Origin: Microvelia longipes
Lineage: Eukaryota; Arthropoda; Insecta; Hemiptera; Veliidae
DNA length: 64,000 nt
NCBI GenBank assembly: GCA_018340805.1
Contig: JACMZG010001914.1
Location: forward strand, 51,442,898 to 51,506,897
Direction: 5' to 3'
The position numbers were made by a program, and so were the translations under genes. Numbering within the stretch: position 1 is the stretch's first letter; each line of letters starts with the position of its first letter. The notes under the pieces are model-generated. The model was not told where the DNA came from. It ran no database searches and was given only the letters and a program-made list of their open reading frames with translations. Positions 1 to 11,400 of this stretch are shown here, piece after piece.

Positions 1-386
1 TGACACGATGCTAGATATAAATTGTGAAAAGCAAAAAAAAAAGTTTTACAGTTTGGTACAAGAAAGACCGGACATGACGAAGAAAAAGTAACTCTTGGGG
101 AAAAAAAGAAAAAAGATTTCATTTGGCAGGAATGATAACACACGGGTGACATGTTAAAACATAGCACCAACGTAACATAGATGACATATCTCTACAAAAC
201 ATGTTTACCAACCTAACGTGATACGAAAAGTGTGATATAATAGAGAATCAAGACTATATTTGCTTCAGGGATCTCCGTATTAAAACGTCTAAAAGTTTTG
301 TCTTGTGATAACACAAACCTTAACATACTTGCATTGGTCTGCATCAAATCAACTAAATTAAGAGTGAAATTAGATAACATGTAGTT

Positions 387-1315
387 ATAATACGACACAC
401 GGCTAAAATCAATTGACAGCCCGCAAAAATCTCAATGCTTTAACCCTCTTTTTTTTAATAAAAAAATCCCTTCTTTTATGTAACAAAAAAAATTCCCTAC
501 TCTGGCAACACTGAAAGTCAGGTTATGTTTTGAATTTTATTATTTGTTTTTATTTGATATCGTAATTTTTTTATTTTTAAAAATTATTTATTTACTTTTT
601 AAGAAGGAATATTGTTGTATCTAATAAATTTCCAACTAAGTGTTACTTGTTCAGGAAGTATGAATTAAGTGGAGTTAAAGTTGTTAATTACGTAATGCAA
701 TGGATCAAAATAGTTCTTCGATTGAAGTTTGACGATTTAAATAAATTGGCAGCTATAATTACTTTTTTCCAAAACAAACTGCTTTTTTGTGTCAAGTTTG
801 TATAATTGAATGCGTATTGTTTCATATTATAAAAATAATATGACACAATATGCATTCAAGACTTAAAAAAGTCAAGACTGTCATCTATTGAAAGACATGG
901 CATTTTCAAAAAAAAAAATACTGTCTTTTGGTTGACCGAGCACAGAACCTGTACGTTACAGAACGCTGTACTCAAAAAGCAAGAAATGCTTAAAGAATAC
1001 GTCAATGTCCAAGCGTCAAATATAGGCACTCAGATCATAGTACAACTTCGCAATAATTGGATGAATTGAACAGATTGGAATGAAACGAAACGAAATCAAA
1101 CAGATCAATGAGCACAGTAAAAGCGACGCGAGGTTACAAATATTTACAACCAGTGTTGCCTTTTTATGATTTTATTTACGAAAAAGGTATTTTTTTATAC
1201 CGAAGTTGGCAAGAGGTGGAGGGGGAAAGAGCGGGGTCTGTCTGAACCAATAGAATTCTTTCCCTCACAGATTTTTGGCGCGCTGTCAATTGATTTTAGC
1301 CGTGTGTCGTACTAT
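387..1315. mobile_element. T1: non-autonomous DNA transposon with ~40-bp terminal inverted repeats
   Basis: The left end (from about 389) reads AATACGACACACGGCTAA and continues into AATCAATTGACAGC. The right end (about 1270-1314) is its reverse complement with only a few differences. The ~930 bp between them hold no frame resembling a transposase, so this is probably a non-autonomous copy. TA lies on both sides of the ends, which would fit a TA target duplication, but the exact duplication is not clear. A 180-bp relative with the same ends lies at 51188-51366. The superfamily is not assigned. Confidence 0.65.
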
Positions 1316-1392
1316 AATTACAACATAATTTATAATGCATACAAGATAATAGTTTTTCCTCAAATATATTGAAAAAAATACAGAATTATATT

Positions 1393-1493
1393 TATTATTT
1401 TCCGCATCTATACCGTAGGTATATATGAAAAGTATTGTGTTTGCAAAGAATCCGAAACCGGAATGTTAACAGAATTATTCGTTTTAGGTGTTT
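1393..1493 (+). mobile_element. H1 copy, left part (interrupted by F1)
   Basis: This stretch matches the start of the H1 family: a CCGTAGGTATA motif, AAAAGTATTGTGTTTGC, ATCCGAAACCGGAATG, then the TTAGGTGTTT motif. The element stops abruptly at 1493 and the next part of the H1 consensus (CTCTTAAGTGGTTTTCACA) resumes after 2179, so the copy is split by the F1 insertion. Confidence 0.7.
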
Positions 1494-2179
1494 GTAATAT
1501 TCCAAGAACCGGACTTGAACAAATGCTACTCATTTTGTACTACTTAAAACCAATTTTTTCGGAATATATACCTTAAATTATGAAGAAAAAACATAGTCTG
1601 CCTATCCAGGCCCTTCATATGATTGCGCATGCTCAAAATTTTATAAAATCGAGCAATATTTAGTTTTCTAGAAAAAAGTGGTTCCCTGTGGGTCGTGTGC
1701 ATATCATGAATAGATCCTTTTTTAAGATGATAAAATGTCCAATATAGCGAGTGTTTAATCATATAAATCGAATAACTACATCCAAAGTTATGGCTCTTTC
1801 AAAAATACCAGAAAAGGTTAATTTATGCAAAGTCGGCTAAATTCATTGAAAAAAATGTTAAACTTGCCAGTTTAAGAAATGTTACACATTTAGTTGTAGT
1901 TATCCGACTTTAACAAAACAACACTCGTCTTATAGGAAATTCTATCAGCTTTAAAAAATGTTCTCATCATGTTTTGCATAGAAAACCACTTATATGCAAG
2001 AAAACTGGAATTTGTGCCATTTTATCATATTTTGAGTGAGCGCATTCATATGAAGGGCTCTACTCTAGATAGGCAGACTATAATTTTCCTTCATAATTTA
2101 AGGTATATATTCAGAAAAATTTGGTTTAAAGTAGAACAAAGTGAGTCATATTTTTTAGGCCTGGCTCTTGGACCGTAAC
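1494..2179. mobile_element. F1: palindromic (foldback) element nested in H1
   Basis: The two halves are inverted copies over nearly their whole length. The left end has TTCCAAGAACCGGACTTG and the right end, read on the other strand, has GTCCAAGAGCCAGGCC. Further in, CTCATTTTGTACTACTT, ACATAGTCTGCCTATC and ATAACTACATCCAAAG all recur inverted between about 1880 and 2160. Arms are roughly 300 bp with a short centre. No transposase frame is visible. A second copy at 29745-30290 shows this is a dispersed family, not a one-off palindrome. It splits an H1 copy, so it inserted later than that H1. Confidence 0.7.
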
Positions 2180-2765
2180 GCCTCTTAAGTGGTTTTCACA
2201 AATTTGTCTTTATGTATATATGTGTGTGTGACTGTTATCATCGTAGCTTCCAGCATATTTATGCTGAGAGTTGAAAATTGGTATAACACTCAATCTTTAG
2301 CTGTAGTTGCGCTATCCAAAGGGTATTTTGTTATGACGTCATTAAACCAAAATAATGACTCAGCGATCAGGTTGAGATTTGGCACGGATATAATCATACT
2401 TAAGTCAAACATAAGTCCCAAGTTTAATCTTATCAGTATTAGTTAAATTTCAAAAACGTATAATAATAAGTAAGAATTATGACAAATTTAAAAATAATTA
2501 AATTAAATTAAAATGTGGTACAAGAGTTTACATTTACGTAATAAATAAGTAGAATAAGTTTTGTTTCAATACAACAAGTATATCTATGACTTTTGTTGGG
2601 TCATAAAAATAATTGTAGCGTCGAACGAGGATAGTGCCCAGATGGGTGACCGCTAAGAATGAAACAAATGTATTTACTATCTGAGGACGAGTGAAGCAAG
2701 TCCTAAGACGTGTTGCGCTATAAATTTGATTTTTTATATTCCTGAGGACGAGCGAAGCGTTTGTC
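2180..2765 (+). mobile_element. H1 copy, right part
   Basis: Continues the H1 element after F1: AAGTGGTTTTCACAAATTTG, the TGTGTGTG tract, TTATGCTGAGAGTTGAAA, TATGACGTCATTAA, AATGACTCAGCGATC, then TTTACTATCTGAGGACGAG. It is degraded and lacks the terminal hairpin, ending within the GAGGACGAGCGAAGCG motif. Confidence 0.7.
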
Positions 2766-2910
2766 CCATTTACACTCTCTTTAACTGCTCTCACCTACTC
2801 AACACTTATCCTATAGACACACCACTTCCTCCCACCCACACCTTAAGTCCACCTAGTACCCATTTACCCACTCTTCATCCCATCCTCAACACTTTCCATT
2901 GTTCAACCGG
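2766..2910. other. G-depleted, C/T/A-rich low-complexity stretch
   Basis: The plus strand has almost no G over about 140 bases and many CCCA, CACC and CTCC clusters. It can be read as an open frame rich in Pro, Thr, Leu and His, but that is what such composition gives by itself. It sits directly on the broken end of an H1 copy. Confidence 0.5.
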
Positions 2911-3545
2911 TAAACATTCCTTTCAAATAATACCTAAGGAAAAATTAAATTTTTATATTTGTTAATTTTACGTTAAGCGCTGTTTAAAAGTATTTATATT
3001 TATTGTTAAAAAATATATTGCCTGGTGATAAGGCAATTAAAAAACCTCTAATAAATCTGTATTTGTTGGGTTATTTACTTTTTGTTTAAATTTCAATAAT
3101 GAAAGATTAAAAAGACTTCACAACAATACATTAAACTTACTAAATACATTTATACTACATACACACAAAGTATACATACTTAAACATAACACATAGAAAC
3201 ACTTTACTACACACTTTAACAGAGGCTTTATATTATAATAAATTATATGTTAATGTTGTCATAAATAACACTCTCAACTAAACACAGTAAACGTAAATTT
3301 AAAATATTTTCCTAAAACTCTACTCCATTGAACAAGGCATTAACCATAAATTAAAACATAAGGGTTGGACTGCAATACACCAGATTAAAAATGTTAACAT
3401 CAACAATTTTTCTTTTTATTTTAACAAATATGAGGCCATTATGTTATAATTATTCAACATGCCGCGTTTCCCAATAGCAACTTTTTCCAAAGGGAATTCC
3501 CAAAACAATTTTTTTAGTTACTCCTTATTTATTCTATACATTAAA

Positions 3546-3960
3546 AAATTGGGTACGGGGTACCTCGGAACTTTTCCTCATTACATCGGATTCGCTACGC
3601 TCATCCTCCCTACTTTGGACTCGCTTTGCTTGTCCTCAGAAATACAGTTCGTCAAATTTATACTGCAACATGCCTTTGGATCGCTTGCTCGTCTTTAGAT
3701 AGTAAATGTATCCGTATCATTCTCAGCAGTTACCCATAAGGCACGCCAACTTCAACACCACGCTTGAACCAACTTTTAACTCAATCTGACCATTTCCCAA
3801 TTTTTGACAATTTTTTAAAAAACGTACATAAATCATTTAATAAAAATTGAACTAATGCTGATATTGAGGTAAAACTTGGAACATATGTTAGTCTTATACA
3901 TAACCACATGCTTGCTAAATCTCAATCCGATCGCATCATTTTTCCGCGATGATTGATTGA
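3546..3960 (-). mobile_element. H1 copy, 3'-terminal half
   Basis: Read on the minus strand this is the terminal-hairpin half of H1. The hairpin GGTACGGGGTACC is at 3552-3564, followed by CGGAACTTTTCCTCATTAC (the subterminal inverted repeat) and then two TCGCTTTGCT-type motifs. It runs inward to the GATCGCATCATTTTTCCGCG motif and stops. The half with the GTGTG microsatellite is missing. Confidence 0.75.
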
Positions 3961-4149
3961 TTTCCCAGAGTGTCGAAAGGTTTACGAAAGCCTCAGACAG
4001 AAGGTAGGGGTGAACTCAGTGCTGGCATCTAGTGGCAGCTCTTAAACTAACTCTCCTTACCATAACATTCTTCCCACTTCTACTAATTTTACTATGAAAC
4101 ATATTAAGTTATGAGTATGAAATCATGTCGTTCTTTATTTCCATTTTAA

Positions 4150-4400
4150 TAAAAAAAGAGAAACTACTTGAAGCTGGACATTATTATAAAAAATTAAAAA
4201 AATATCTGGATAAATATTTATTGTGCCAGGAGTTGTTTGTTAAAACAAGACGACAGGAGTGCATTCTCGTAGTTAGATAGTGAAACTACCACATTACATA
4301 CTAGCGCTCCTGTTAGCTGGCTACGGAACTAACCTGATCTTGTCCGACAAAATAAATCCCAGCACCATCTTTCATTATCTATATTCTTTGGTTAAAATGT
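4150..4400 (+). repeat. R4 dispersed repeat, copy 1
   Basis: Matches 55325-55560 in inverted orientation. Shared landmarks are GAAACTACTTGAAGCT, AAGACGACAG, GCATTCTCGTAGTT, and the almost identical block CTAGCGCTCCTGTTAGCTGG at about 4300-4320. Both copies can be read as a short hydrophobic peptide (ILALLLAGYGTN), but this copy has an in-frame TAG just upstream and most differences between copies change the amino acid, so I treat it as non-coding repeat DNA of unknown class. Confidence 0.6.
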
Positions 4401-5164
4401 TAAAATTAAGAAAATTAAAAAAAAACCTAAACGATTACGATAAATACCTAACGATAAATAGAGTTTAAAAGATTAGTTATATTTTAAAACACTGAAAAAA
4501 AATTATAAAGTAAAAATAAATCCACTCTATTTTGTACAATTTTAGTAAAATAAATTAGGTAATTTAAAGTTGGGACATCAGTAAGGGTGAGTATGTTTTT
4601 AAACTCGGGGGAAAAAAAGGAAATTTTATAGAGCAAAAAGATAGGGGAGAGTCTGTTTTCTGGCAAAATTCCCTTTATCTATACGGGAGGTATCAGTGCT
4701 TCCTCTTTGCCAGCAAGAACCCTTTTTTGTGGTAGGATCCTAGATAAGAGACTATATTTCGTTAAGTGCATTCGTTATCAACAAACTCGGCTACGTAGAG
4801 ATATAATGTATTATATACTTAAACTTTTTGTTTTTATTATAATAATGTTGTAAAAACATTAAATAAAAGACTTAACTTTATGTTGAGACAGAAGATGAGG
4901 GCAAAATGTTATAAAACTTGAATATCAGGATATGGCAAAAGCTAATAAATATAATCGTTCCTTTGCTAGAATATTGTGTAAAAGGGATGACGATCTAATT
5001 CGATATTCCATAGTACACATAGTCCCTGCTGTTTAAGAGATAGGCATGAATTTATTCAAAATTCTGCGAGATGATCCTCAAGTCGGGTATATTTTTCCAG
5101 CTCACATACATTAATTTAATTTCTTGTAAACATAAATATATTAAAATTTCATTATAATACCATA

Positions 5165-5956
5165 TTTTTACTTTTCCTCATTTATACCGTAGGTATAAAT
5201 AAAAAGTATTGTGTTTGTAAAAAATCCAAAACCGGAATGAAACCGAAATTATCCGTTTCAGGCCTTTTTAAGGCCTCCTGAGTGGTTTTCACAAATTTGT
5301 CAGTCTGTGTGTGTGTGTGTCTGTTATCATCGCAGCGCCCAGTACATTTATGCTAGAAACTTTTTACAAAAATCAGTCTACTGCTGAAATTGTGCTATTC
5401 GGAATTTTTTTATGACTGCATTAACCCGCAATAATGACTTAGCAAAAATATCAAAAAATTATAAAGTACAGAAAAATGATGGGATCCGATTGAAATTCAG
5501 CTCGCATGTAGTCATGTATAAGACTAACATATGTGTATAGTTTTATCTCATTATCAGCATTAGTTCAATTTTTATTGAATGACTTGTATGTTATTTTAAA
5601 AAATTGTAAAAAAATAGGAAAAATTTCAATTAAGTTGAAATTTGATGCAAGTGTATCCCTTGACGTAATAGAAGTATACTAAGTTTTGTTATTTTACGAC
5701 TAGTATATCTATGATTTTCGGTGAATTATTAAAGTTGAGCAGTACCGAGTGTTGTCAGTGCCTGGATAAATGACCACTGGGAATGAAACGAATGTATTTA
5801 CTATCTGAGGACAAGCGAAGCGAGTCCGAAGACGTGTTGGTAGTATAAATTTAACGACTTATATTTCTGAGGGCGAGCAAAGCGAGTCCGAACCTGGAAG
5901 GATGAGCGTAGCGAATCCTATGTAATGAGGAAAAGTTCCGAGGTACCCCGTACCCG
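5165..5956 (+). mobile_element. H1: full-length Helentron-like non-autonomous element
   Basis: Reference copy of the commonest family. It starts with a T run and the 13-bp subterminal repeat ACTTTTCCTCATT (5170-5182). The exact reverse complement AATGAGGAAAAGT is at 5924-5936. This is followed by the short hairpin GGTAC-CCC-GTACC (5942-5954) and then CG and a T-rich flank. Between them are a GTCTGTGTGTGTGTG microsatellite near 5310 and three GAAGCGAG-type motifs near 5815-5920. No protein is encoded. Paired subterminal repeats, a terminal hairpin and a central microsatellite are known hallmarks of DINE-1/HINE elements mobilised by Helentrons; assignment here is by structure only. Confidence 0.7.
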
Positions 5957-6519
5957 TTTCTTTTTAAATTATTTTAATTGGATACGGTATGTAAACGTCA
6001 ATTTGTGACAGTCGTAAACAAACTTTCGTATTTCTCTTAAATTGTTCTCTACTTGTTGGTCTGTTTATGTTTCAAGCGTTCGAGCGTAAAACATCAAAGA
6101 TGTCATAAGTCAAATAACACGAGTTAGTAAGTTATAGCTTGGCAAAGTTTAAAATTTTAAAGTTAATTTTTTTAAAATGACAACTACATAACAGGCTAAA
6201 AGAAAAACTCGACTATTAGGGTTGAAGAAAAACAAAAGAAATATATTATTTTCCGCACTCATAAAGTAACTCATTAAGACGAAGAGATAGGAGGCACAGC
6301 TAATCAAAGAGTTATGATTAATAAATAATAGGGAATTGATTCAAAACTAACAAAAAGGCAAAGATATGCGGGTTGGACATAATTGAACACGACATGGATA
6401 TTGCAACAGAATTGGTAAAAACGTTTGGATTGAAAAACGTTTAAAAGACAACCGAAACGGATAACACCGGTGACATTTTTTTACAAACACAATACTATGC
6501 CTACGCACTTACAGGCATA

Positions 6520-6805
6520 GAATTATATACTAGAGAGGACATAGCTTATCTCATTACATTGAGAGGCCTGAATCATCTTTTTGGGGCTCTCAGGGGCTCT
6601 GTGTAACCTCGTCGAAACCTCCTTCAAGAGTTAGTTAAGGTTATAATAAATCAATTGATTTCGGCTTCCCAAACATTGCTAGGGTTTTGATTTGTATTTT
6701 TAACATTCTCCTATATAAGTTATTGTAATTTTGCACCGATTATTTGATAGTATTTGTAATGGAAGGTGGTCAGGTTACTATTTCAATGTCTCATAATTTA
6801 ACCTA
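6520..6805 (+). repeat. R6 dispersed repeat, copy 1
   Basis: Aligns with 29460-29744 in the same orientation. Shared blocks include ATACTAGAG, GGGGCTCTCAGGGGCTCTGT, GTGTAACCTC, GTTAAGGTTATAA, GTGGTCAGGTTACT. No frame is open in both copies. In the second copy R6 abuts an F1 element; here it does not. Class unknown. Confidence 0.6.
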
Positions 6806-7420
6806 TAGAGCCTCTCTAGAAATAATATCTCTATGCTTAAGGTACAAATGAGGAAAAGTAATAAAATGATTCAAACTAACATAATACATTTAGACAGTAC
6901 ATTTAACTTTTCTATACTATCTTTAGACTTGAAGCTTTCTTATGGCTCCATAAAAGTAAATATAGTTTTACTAAGAGGTGCAATAAAGGTTCTTGTCAAG
7001 TACAGAGGGGAAGCCACGAAGGGGAGAGTTTACAGAAGCAGCATTGAAGAGTAATGTTATAGGGCAGATGTAAAATAGAATTAGCTTCATTCCTTTTAAA
7101 AAATACAAAAATGTATTTATAGATGTGTTTCAGCTAAAGACTCAGGTTTTTTCCAATGACAGGTTCATACAGATATGAAAAAAATATTATTACCTACAAC
7201 ATATACATGTATTTAGACAAACACAACACTCAAACATCCGGTTGTTTTCATTACACCTCGAGTAATTATTAGAAATATTATATGTCATATAACATTGTGT
7301 ATGTTATAAGATTTTATTATTATTTTTAATGCTGTCATAAATGTTTCCAAAAAATAGACTTTATAACATCCTGTACATGCATCTCGTCAAAAACGTAGCC
7401 AGTCATAAACGTAAATATAC

Positions 7421-7423
7421 ACA

Positions 7424-7519
<96 letters not shown>
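7421..7519. repeat. (CA)n followed by (TA)n microsatellite
   Basis: About 50 bp of CA dinucleotides switch directly to about 48 bp of TA. The open frames over this stretch are microsatellite artefacts. Confidence 0.95.
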
Positions 7520-7522
<3 letters not shown>

Positions 7523-7730
7523 ATATGTATATATATTTATAAGAGAAAAAACACATAGAAAAAAAAACACGGGACGATGCACGATGATCAGCTACCGAAA
7601 GCACTTCTTGAAATCGGAAAGGGGAATGCTGTGGTGACTAGTTAAAGGTAGTTGTCAAGCTGTAGACGACCAAAGTTATACTCTGATCTCGGACTTGTGA
7701 CCGGGCCTTGACTCAACGTAGGGCTACAAA

Positions 7731-7835
<105 letters not shown>

Positions 7836-8453
7836 TTTTTTTTCATGAAGATCTAAGAATTTTTTTTTTTTTTTTGAGAAATGGAATATTTTTATGTATC
7901 CAGAATTAAATAAGTATAAATAAATAATTCAAAATACATATAAATAAATTTTAAATAACCTTAGTACATAAAACATAATTTTAATAACAATATTTTAATA
8001 AGATAAATAGAGTAATTAATAAATTTCAAAATAAATAAAATAATAATTACAGACTTATTACATAAATTGAACTATAGCATTGAAATTTATTGCAAGAACC
8101 TACACGTTTTAACAAGTATTGTGGAATTTAGATTAATATTTATATATAAATATTATATAATATTATATAGCACTAAATTGTATATATAATTATGACGTGA
8201 TGTACTATGCAAGTAATAAATGAGAAATGCAATTCTAATATGTGATAATTATAATTCTAATGTGATAAATTTATATTAAAAAATAATAATGAGTAATGAA
8301 GACAATTTAAATTTATATAAATTAGAACATTAAAACAAAATGCGACTTCCTCAACCACAGCTAAGGCTGATTTAAATCTTAAGTAAAATTATAAATTTGT
8401 ATGCATGTATTAATGTAACTTATCAAGATTTAATAAATGGTTATCTATCTATC

Positions 8454-8455
<2 letters not shown>

Positions 8456-8551
<96 letters not shown>

Positions 8552-8580
8552 CATACATACATTATATGTATGTATGTATC
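8456..8580. repeat. (TA)n microsatellite with TACA/TGTA edge
   Basis: Two TA blocks separated by a phase slip, ending in ACATACATACATTATATGTATGTATGTATC, which is an inverted ACAT/ATGT repeat at the array edge. The next ~1.1 kb (8580-9700) is AT-rich single-copy-looking DNA without a recognisable feature. Confidence 0.9.
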
Positions 8581-9699
8581 TGAAGCTTAATAGATTCCAA
8601 CTAAAGATATTCAATACCCTGAGCTCATAAATTGAAAGAATTTCATATAATTTTAATTAAATTAAAATTGTTAAAATTAATTCAAAGCGTGTCATGATAT
8701 AATTCAAATAAGAATACTTCCAAAGAATTCTGTATTTATACAAGAATGCTTCTCACTTCTCATGTTACAGGGAAGTAAAATACTAAGAATTAAAACCGTT
8801 AAATAAAATACTAACCTTGATAAACCTGAAAGCGATAACTCCATGTTTTTAATTTTTTAATGCATAATTATAAAATGTAAGATAAATCTTAATCCATCCA
8901 AAGGAAACTAGCGGCTAGAGCCGCGATCAACCCGAGGCATATTTCAACACTTAACTCCAAAATAAACAAACCCAGACATCTTGAAATCTAACTAATTGCT
9001 CCAGAAACAAAATATCAAATCCCATTGGATTACCAAGGTATATTTCAGCTCATTTAATAAAAAAAAATAAAAATGCATTAAAAATATAAATATTCCACAT
9101 AAAACATAAATTTTAATTTTTATACAAGGAATAAACATAACAAACATAAAATTGTGTTTAATCTAAGAATCAAAATTATAAACGTATCGATAAATTTTAT
9201 TAATAAATGTTTTTTGAACAAAAAATCAGAGATTATCTAAGCCATAAATTAATACTTGCTTTATTAAATTTTTTCTCGCTTTTTTCAAAGAAATGTTTCT
9301 TTAAAAAAAGGCAGAAGTTTATATTTCAAAAGATAAAATAAATTTATACCAATATAAATGTTGAATGGAATTACTTGGCTTCCTTGCGGGTTTAGTATTC
9401 TTATCAGAATTATAGCAATAGACGCTTTGAATAAATTTAAACAATTTTAATTTAATTAAAATTATATGATACTCTTTGCCAAGTCATGTTTCACAATTTA
9501 TACTCTAATAAAGTAAACCATTAAATTAATAATAAAAGTTAATCTAAAACGAGCTTTGACATCATCGATTATAACTAATATTTTAAATCCATAATTTAAG
9601 ATCTTCGATCCACAAACTACGATTCGCTTATTCTATTAGAATGCTTGAGGTTCAATTCATACAAGATATGCCATACTATTCCAATTGAATATCGAAAGA

Positions 9700-10315
9700 C
9701 TGTCAAAACAGAAGCAGATTATCGTAACAGAATAAGATAATTTTATCATAAGTAGAGTATCGTAACAGAAGAAGAGTTTTGAAACAGAAGTAGAGTATCG
9801 TAACAGAATTAAAGAATTGTAACACAAGTAGAGTATCGTAACAGAAGAGAAGTTTCGAAAGAGAAGTAGAGTGTTGTAACAAAAGTAGAGTATCGTAACA
9901 GAAGAGAAGTTTCGAAAGAGAAGTAGAGTGTTGTAACACAAGTAGAGTATCGTAACAGAAGAGGAGTTTCGAAAGAGAAGTAGTGTGTTGTAACACAAGT
10001 AGAGTATCGTAACAGAAGAGAAGTTTCGAAAGAGAAGTAGTGTGTTGTAACACAAGTAGAGTATCGTAACAGAAGAGAAGTTTCGAAAGAGAAGTAGACT
10101 GTTGTAACACAAGTAGAATATCGTAACAGAAGTAGAATATCGTAACAGAAGTAGAATATCGTAACAGAGGTAGAATGTCGTAACAGAAGTAGAATATCGT
10201 AACAGAAGTAGAATATCGTAACAGAACTCGAATATCGTAAGATAAAAAGAATATCGTTTACAAGTGAAGTATCTTAACAAAAGTAGAATGTTGTAACAGA
10301 ATTAAGCATCGTATA
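9700..10315. repeat. 19-bp minisatellite with 57-bp higher-order repeat
   Basis: The basic unit is 19 bp, GTAGAATATCGTAACAGAA and variants, held in strict register. Between about 9827 and 10110 three variants alternate as a 57-bp higher-order unit: GTAGAGTATCGTAACAGAA, GAGAAGTTTCGAAAGAGAA, GTAGAGTGTTGTAACACAA. The middle variant recurs at about 9846, 9903, 9960, 10017 and 10074, five copies 57 bp apart. Because 57 is a multiple of three, the minus strand stays open as a 19-residue repeat for about 200 codons in one frame and 135 in another. There is no non-repeat coding context, so I call it satellite DNA, not a gene. Confidence 0.9.
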
Positions 10316-10929
10316 ACGGAAGTATTTGTAGTACTCTAATCGTAGAACGGGACTTGAGCATTGTCAAATAAGCAGAGAACTATTTTTCAATAAATTGTTA
10401 CAGAAAAATAATAGTTCTCATTAATTTCGTTATTGAACTTAAGTTCTCATCTAAGAATTTAAATATACAAGCTTTTCTCATCTATTAAAAAAATCTAATA
10501 TTCTTAAGAAAAGATTAACATGATAGTAAAAAAAACATTCAAACTAAATCATATAAAAATATATATTAATTAAGACTGAAAAAGTATCAAATCCCACGAC
10601 TTTCTCCTACCGGGCATCGAACTCTGTCTCCACAGAAATAAATACATCAAAACTTACAGCTACAATTGCCTGGTCTTCCCCTAACCACAGAAGATACATA
10701 ATAAACTAAAATAAAAGTCGGGAAGGACATTTGTAAGCAATAACAACTAAATATTACTTGATACTACCGAGTTTTGAAAAAAACATGAATAGTCAACAAA
10801 ATAAAATTATTTTTGAAGAGATACCTGGGTATTTAACAAGCAAAATGCTGTGCTTAAATTATGATCCACCTTTGGACATTCGTCATATGTTAGAGCACAG
10901 CTCGCCTCTGGTAAACAGTAGCGGACTGA

Positions 10930-11400
10930 GCCAAAAAGGCCCGAGGTGGGTTTGACTTAAAAGGGCCCAAACACACATTTCAAGGGGCCCAAAGGGAGAA
11001 GTGTCCCATATAGCTTCTCAAGTAGAGGAGTCCACTTATAACAAGATTTTTATTAATGATTATAGTAAGCTGCTTAAATTAATTAATTAGACCCAAATCA
11101 TTGGGGTCTAATCTTCGTCTAAATTAATTAATTAGACCCAAATCATAGGGGTCTAATCTTCGTATGGAGCCCTTAAACGTCTAGGTACATTAAATAAGAG
11201 CCAAAAAGACGAAATTTTAAATTACTTAAAATATAAATATCTAAAGCCCTGATCAAGTATGATAGGGCCCTCTATGGCCTTAGTCTACAATATAGGGCCC
11301 TTAAAATCCCAGGTAAAATAAATTGGGGCCTTAAATACCCCAGATTTAAAAAAAAATATTTCTGGGAGCTTTTAATGCCCTACCCCAGAATATTGGCCCT
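10930..11400. repeat. GGGCCC-rich degenerate repeat region
   Basis: At least six GGGCCC or GGCCC motifs recur at irregular spacing (for example AAAAGGGCCCAAAC, AAGGGGCCCAAAGGG, TATAGGGCCCTTAAAA, TTGGGGCCTTAAATACCCC) in DNA that is otherwise AT-rich. It contains the tandem hairpin duplication at 11077-11164. No coding potential seen. Confidence 0.5.
11077..11164. repeat. 44-bp tandem duplication, each unit a hairpin
   Basis: Two 44-bp units differ at about one base. Each contains a 9-bp perfect stem, ATTAGACCC (11086-11094 and 11131-11139) pairing with GGGTCTAAT (11104-11112 and 11149-11157), with a loop of about nine bases. Confidence 0.8.

Noticed and set aside
10590..10690. tRNA-like sequence with AGTTCGATGCCCGG on the minus strand
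   Set aside because: Only a B-box-like match; no A-box at proper distance and no fold that closes.
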